From positions 1,302,001 through 1,366,000 of the forward strand of contig NZ_BLZR01000001.1 of assembly GCF_014193895.1 (NCBI RefSeq): a DNA stretch of 64,000 nucleotides, given 5' to 3'. The translations under genes and the position numbers were made by a program. Below are positions 62,889 through 64,000 of the stretch, one piece after another (position 1 is the stretch's first letter; each line of letters opens with the position of its first letter). This DNA is from Clostridium fungisolvens. GTDB taxonomy: Bacteria; Bacillota; Clostridia; Clostridiales; Clostridiaceae. The notes beneath the pieces were generated by a model, which was not told the DNA's origin, made no database searches, and saw nothing but the letters and a program-made list of their open reading frames with translations.

Positions 62889-64000
62889 ATGAAAAATGGA
62901 ACAATAATAAGAATACTCAGATATGTAAAGAAATATAGAATTCAATTAATTCTTGTTATAGTTTTTGCGCTAACAAGTAATATCCTTTCGATTGTGGCAC
63001 CTTTTTTCACTGGTAAAGCTATAGACTATATGGTTAAGAAAGGACAGGTAAATTTTTCTGCTATATTAAAGATAGTAGCGTTTCTTTCAATAATATATGG
63101 CTTAAGTGCAGTGCTTCAGTGGTTTTTATCTATTTTTACTAATGTAATATCAAATAGAACTGTTAAAGATATAAGAGACGAGTTGTTTGAAAAACTAAAT
63201 ACCATGCCACTTAAGTACTATGATAGTAAAGCTAATGGAGATATAATAAGCAGATTTACTAATGATATAGATGCAATTTCTGAGGGGCTACTACAAGGTA
63301 TAACTCAGCTGTTTTCTGGAATCATAACCTTTGTTGGTTCATTAATATTTATGCTTGATTTAAGTCCAGTTATAACTTTAGTGGTAGTTGTGATTACGCC
63401 GTTATGTTTCTTATTGTCTTCATTTATTGCAAAAAACTCTAAAAAGATGTTTAAAGAACAGTCAAAGACTCTTGGAGAGTTAAATGGATATATAGAAGAG
63501 ATAATTGGTAATCAAAAAATAGTTAAAGCTTTTAATTATGAAGAAAGATCAGAGGAAGCTTTTAAAGAAATCAATGGAAGATTATACGAATGTGGTAGAA
63601 GAGCTCAGTTTTTTTCTTCTTTAACTAATCCAGGTACAAGATATATAAACAATATTACTTATATTCTTTCAGGAATAATAGGAGCGATTGTTTCTGTAGC
63701 TGGAGGACTTTCAATAGGTAAGATTTCAAGTTTCTTAATTTATTCAAATCAATTTGCAAAACCTATTAATGATATAACAAGTATAGCAACCCAGCTACAG
63801 TCTGCTATAGCTTCAGCAGAGAGGGTATTTGCTATATTAGATGAACAGGGTGAGCCGTCAGAACAAAATAAACAGTCTAGAAACGAAGCGGTAGAAGGAA
63901 AAGTAGAATTTGAAAATGTAAGCTTTTCTTATAAAAAGGATAGACCCTTGATTGAAGGGTTGACCATGAATATAAATCCTGGCAGTACAGTAGCTATAGT
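62889..64000 (+). CDS. Heterodimeric ABC exporter, second subunit (partial, runs off the window)
   Basis: About 370 residues visible from ATG 62889 (GGAGG 8 bases upstream; ATG 62883 is too close). The membrane domain is complete: MKNGTIIRILRYVKKYRIQL, NRTVKDIRDELFEKL, NTMPLKYYDSKANGDIISR. The frame is cut just before Walker A (VEGKVEFENVSFSY present). It would carry the consensus ATP site opposite its partner's degenerate one, to be checked outside the window. Confidence 0.92.
   Translation, partial: MKNGTIIRILRYVKKYRIQLILVIVFALTSNILSIVAPFFTGKAIDYMVKKGQVNFSAILKIVAFLSIIYGLSAVLQWFLSIFTNVISNRTVKDIRDELFEKLNTMPLKYYDSKANGDIISRFTNDIDAISEGLLQGITQLFSGIITFVGSLIFMLDLSPVITLVVVVITPLCFLLSSFIAKNSKKMFKEQSKTLGELNGYIEEIIGNQKIVKAFNYEERSEEAFKEINGRLYECGRRAQFFSSLTNPGTRYINNITYILSGIIGAIVSVAGGLSIGKISSFLIYSNQFAKPINDITSIATQLQSAIASAERVFAILDEQGEPSEQNKQSRNEAVEGKVEFENVSFSYKKDRPLIEGLTMNINPGSTVAI

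Overview
The window is AT-rich DNA from a low-GC, spore-forming anaerobe of the Firmicutes, most likely Clostridium in the broad sense. This rests on strong AGGAGG ribosome-binding sites with frequent TTG and GTG starts, an ntp-type V/A-ATPase operon, HPr kinase, a Spo0E-like phosphatase, a DUF3794 (SPOCS) spore protein, a flavodiiron protein and a SAM-I riboswitch in front of metF. The sequence alone does not fix the species. Most of the window is ordinary chromosome. I see no insertion sequence, no CRISPR array and no complete prophage.

Layout. 1-2.6 kb: the tail of an unknown gene, then a methyltransferase-like gene overlapping a B12-binding radical SAM gene. 2.8-11.4 kb: the nine-gene V/A-type ATPase operon (F-I-K-E-C-F-A-B-D in A/V nomenclature), whose rotor subunit keeps all five Na+ ligands known from Enterococcus hirae. 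11.7-15.9 kb: a membrane-anchored protein, an ArsR-type regulator, a small protein, a WecA/TagO-like transferase, and metF under an enlarged SAM riboswitch. 16.2-21.6 kb: a 49-aa protein, a TM2-like/DUF4097 pair, peptide deformylase, a ferritin-like DUF2383 protein, an ECF S component and an RfbD-like reductase. 22-31 kb: HelD, flavodiiron protein, DUF1292, Spo0E-like, DUF896, hprK, a CorA variant and an M18 aminopeptidase. 31.3-35.9 kb: a solitary holin, a PHP phosphoesterase and a folate operon (folE, HD protein, folP, folB-folK fusion). 36-42.8 kb: a lipoprotein, a degenerate amidase, a pyruvate-kinase-like protein, DUF445, an EAL-CBS-GGDEF protein and tRNA-Leu(CAA). 43-45.3 kb: a candidate structured RNA, then an IscU/NifU-like gene and its GGGtGRT partner. 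45.4-56.6 kb: a GH3-family enzyme, a DUF2334 deacetylase, a chemoreceptor, an NAD(P)H/FMN reductase-like protein, PTS IIA-Glc, a GNAT, spore-type proteins and an M50-like membrane protein. 57-64 kb: an FtsX-type ABC transporter, an Hsp20-like protein, a zinc-ribbon protein and a heterodimeric ABC exporter whose second gene runs off the window.

The least expected content lies between genes. Five copies of a roughly 100-nt nested palindrome (family A) lie at 21.7, 32.8, 47.3, 48.8 and 52.9 kb. Their inner stems differ in sequence but stay paired through compensatory changes around a conserved CAGAACCC-type loop; one copy abuts and supplies the stop codon of a gene. A second palindromic family (B) has two good copies and one decayed copy. 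A three-way-junction RNA followed by a U-run stands before the NifU-like/GGGtGRT operon, and the 3' end plus terminator of the GGGtGRT gene is duplicated 3.8 kb away as a relic. Other points of note are an amidase_3-fold protein lacking its zinc ligands, a CorA protein with GMS in place of GMN, and an HD hydrolase in the folate operon that could fill a missing dephosphorylation step.
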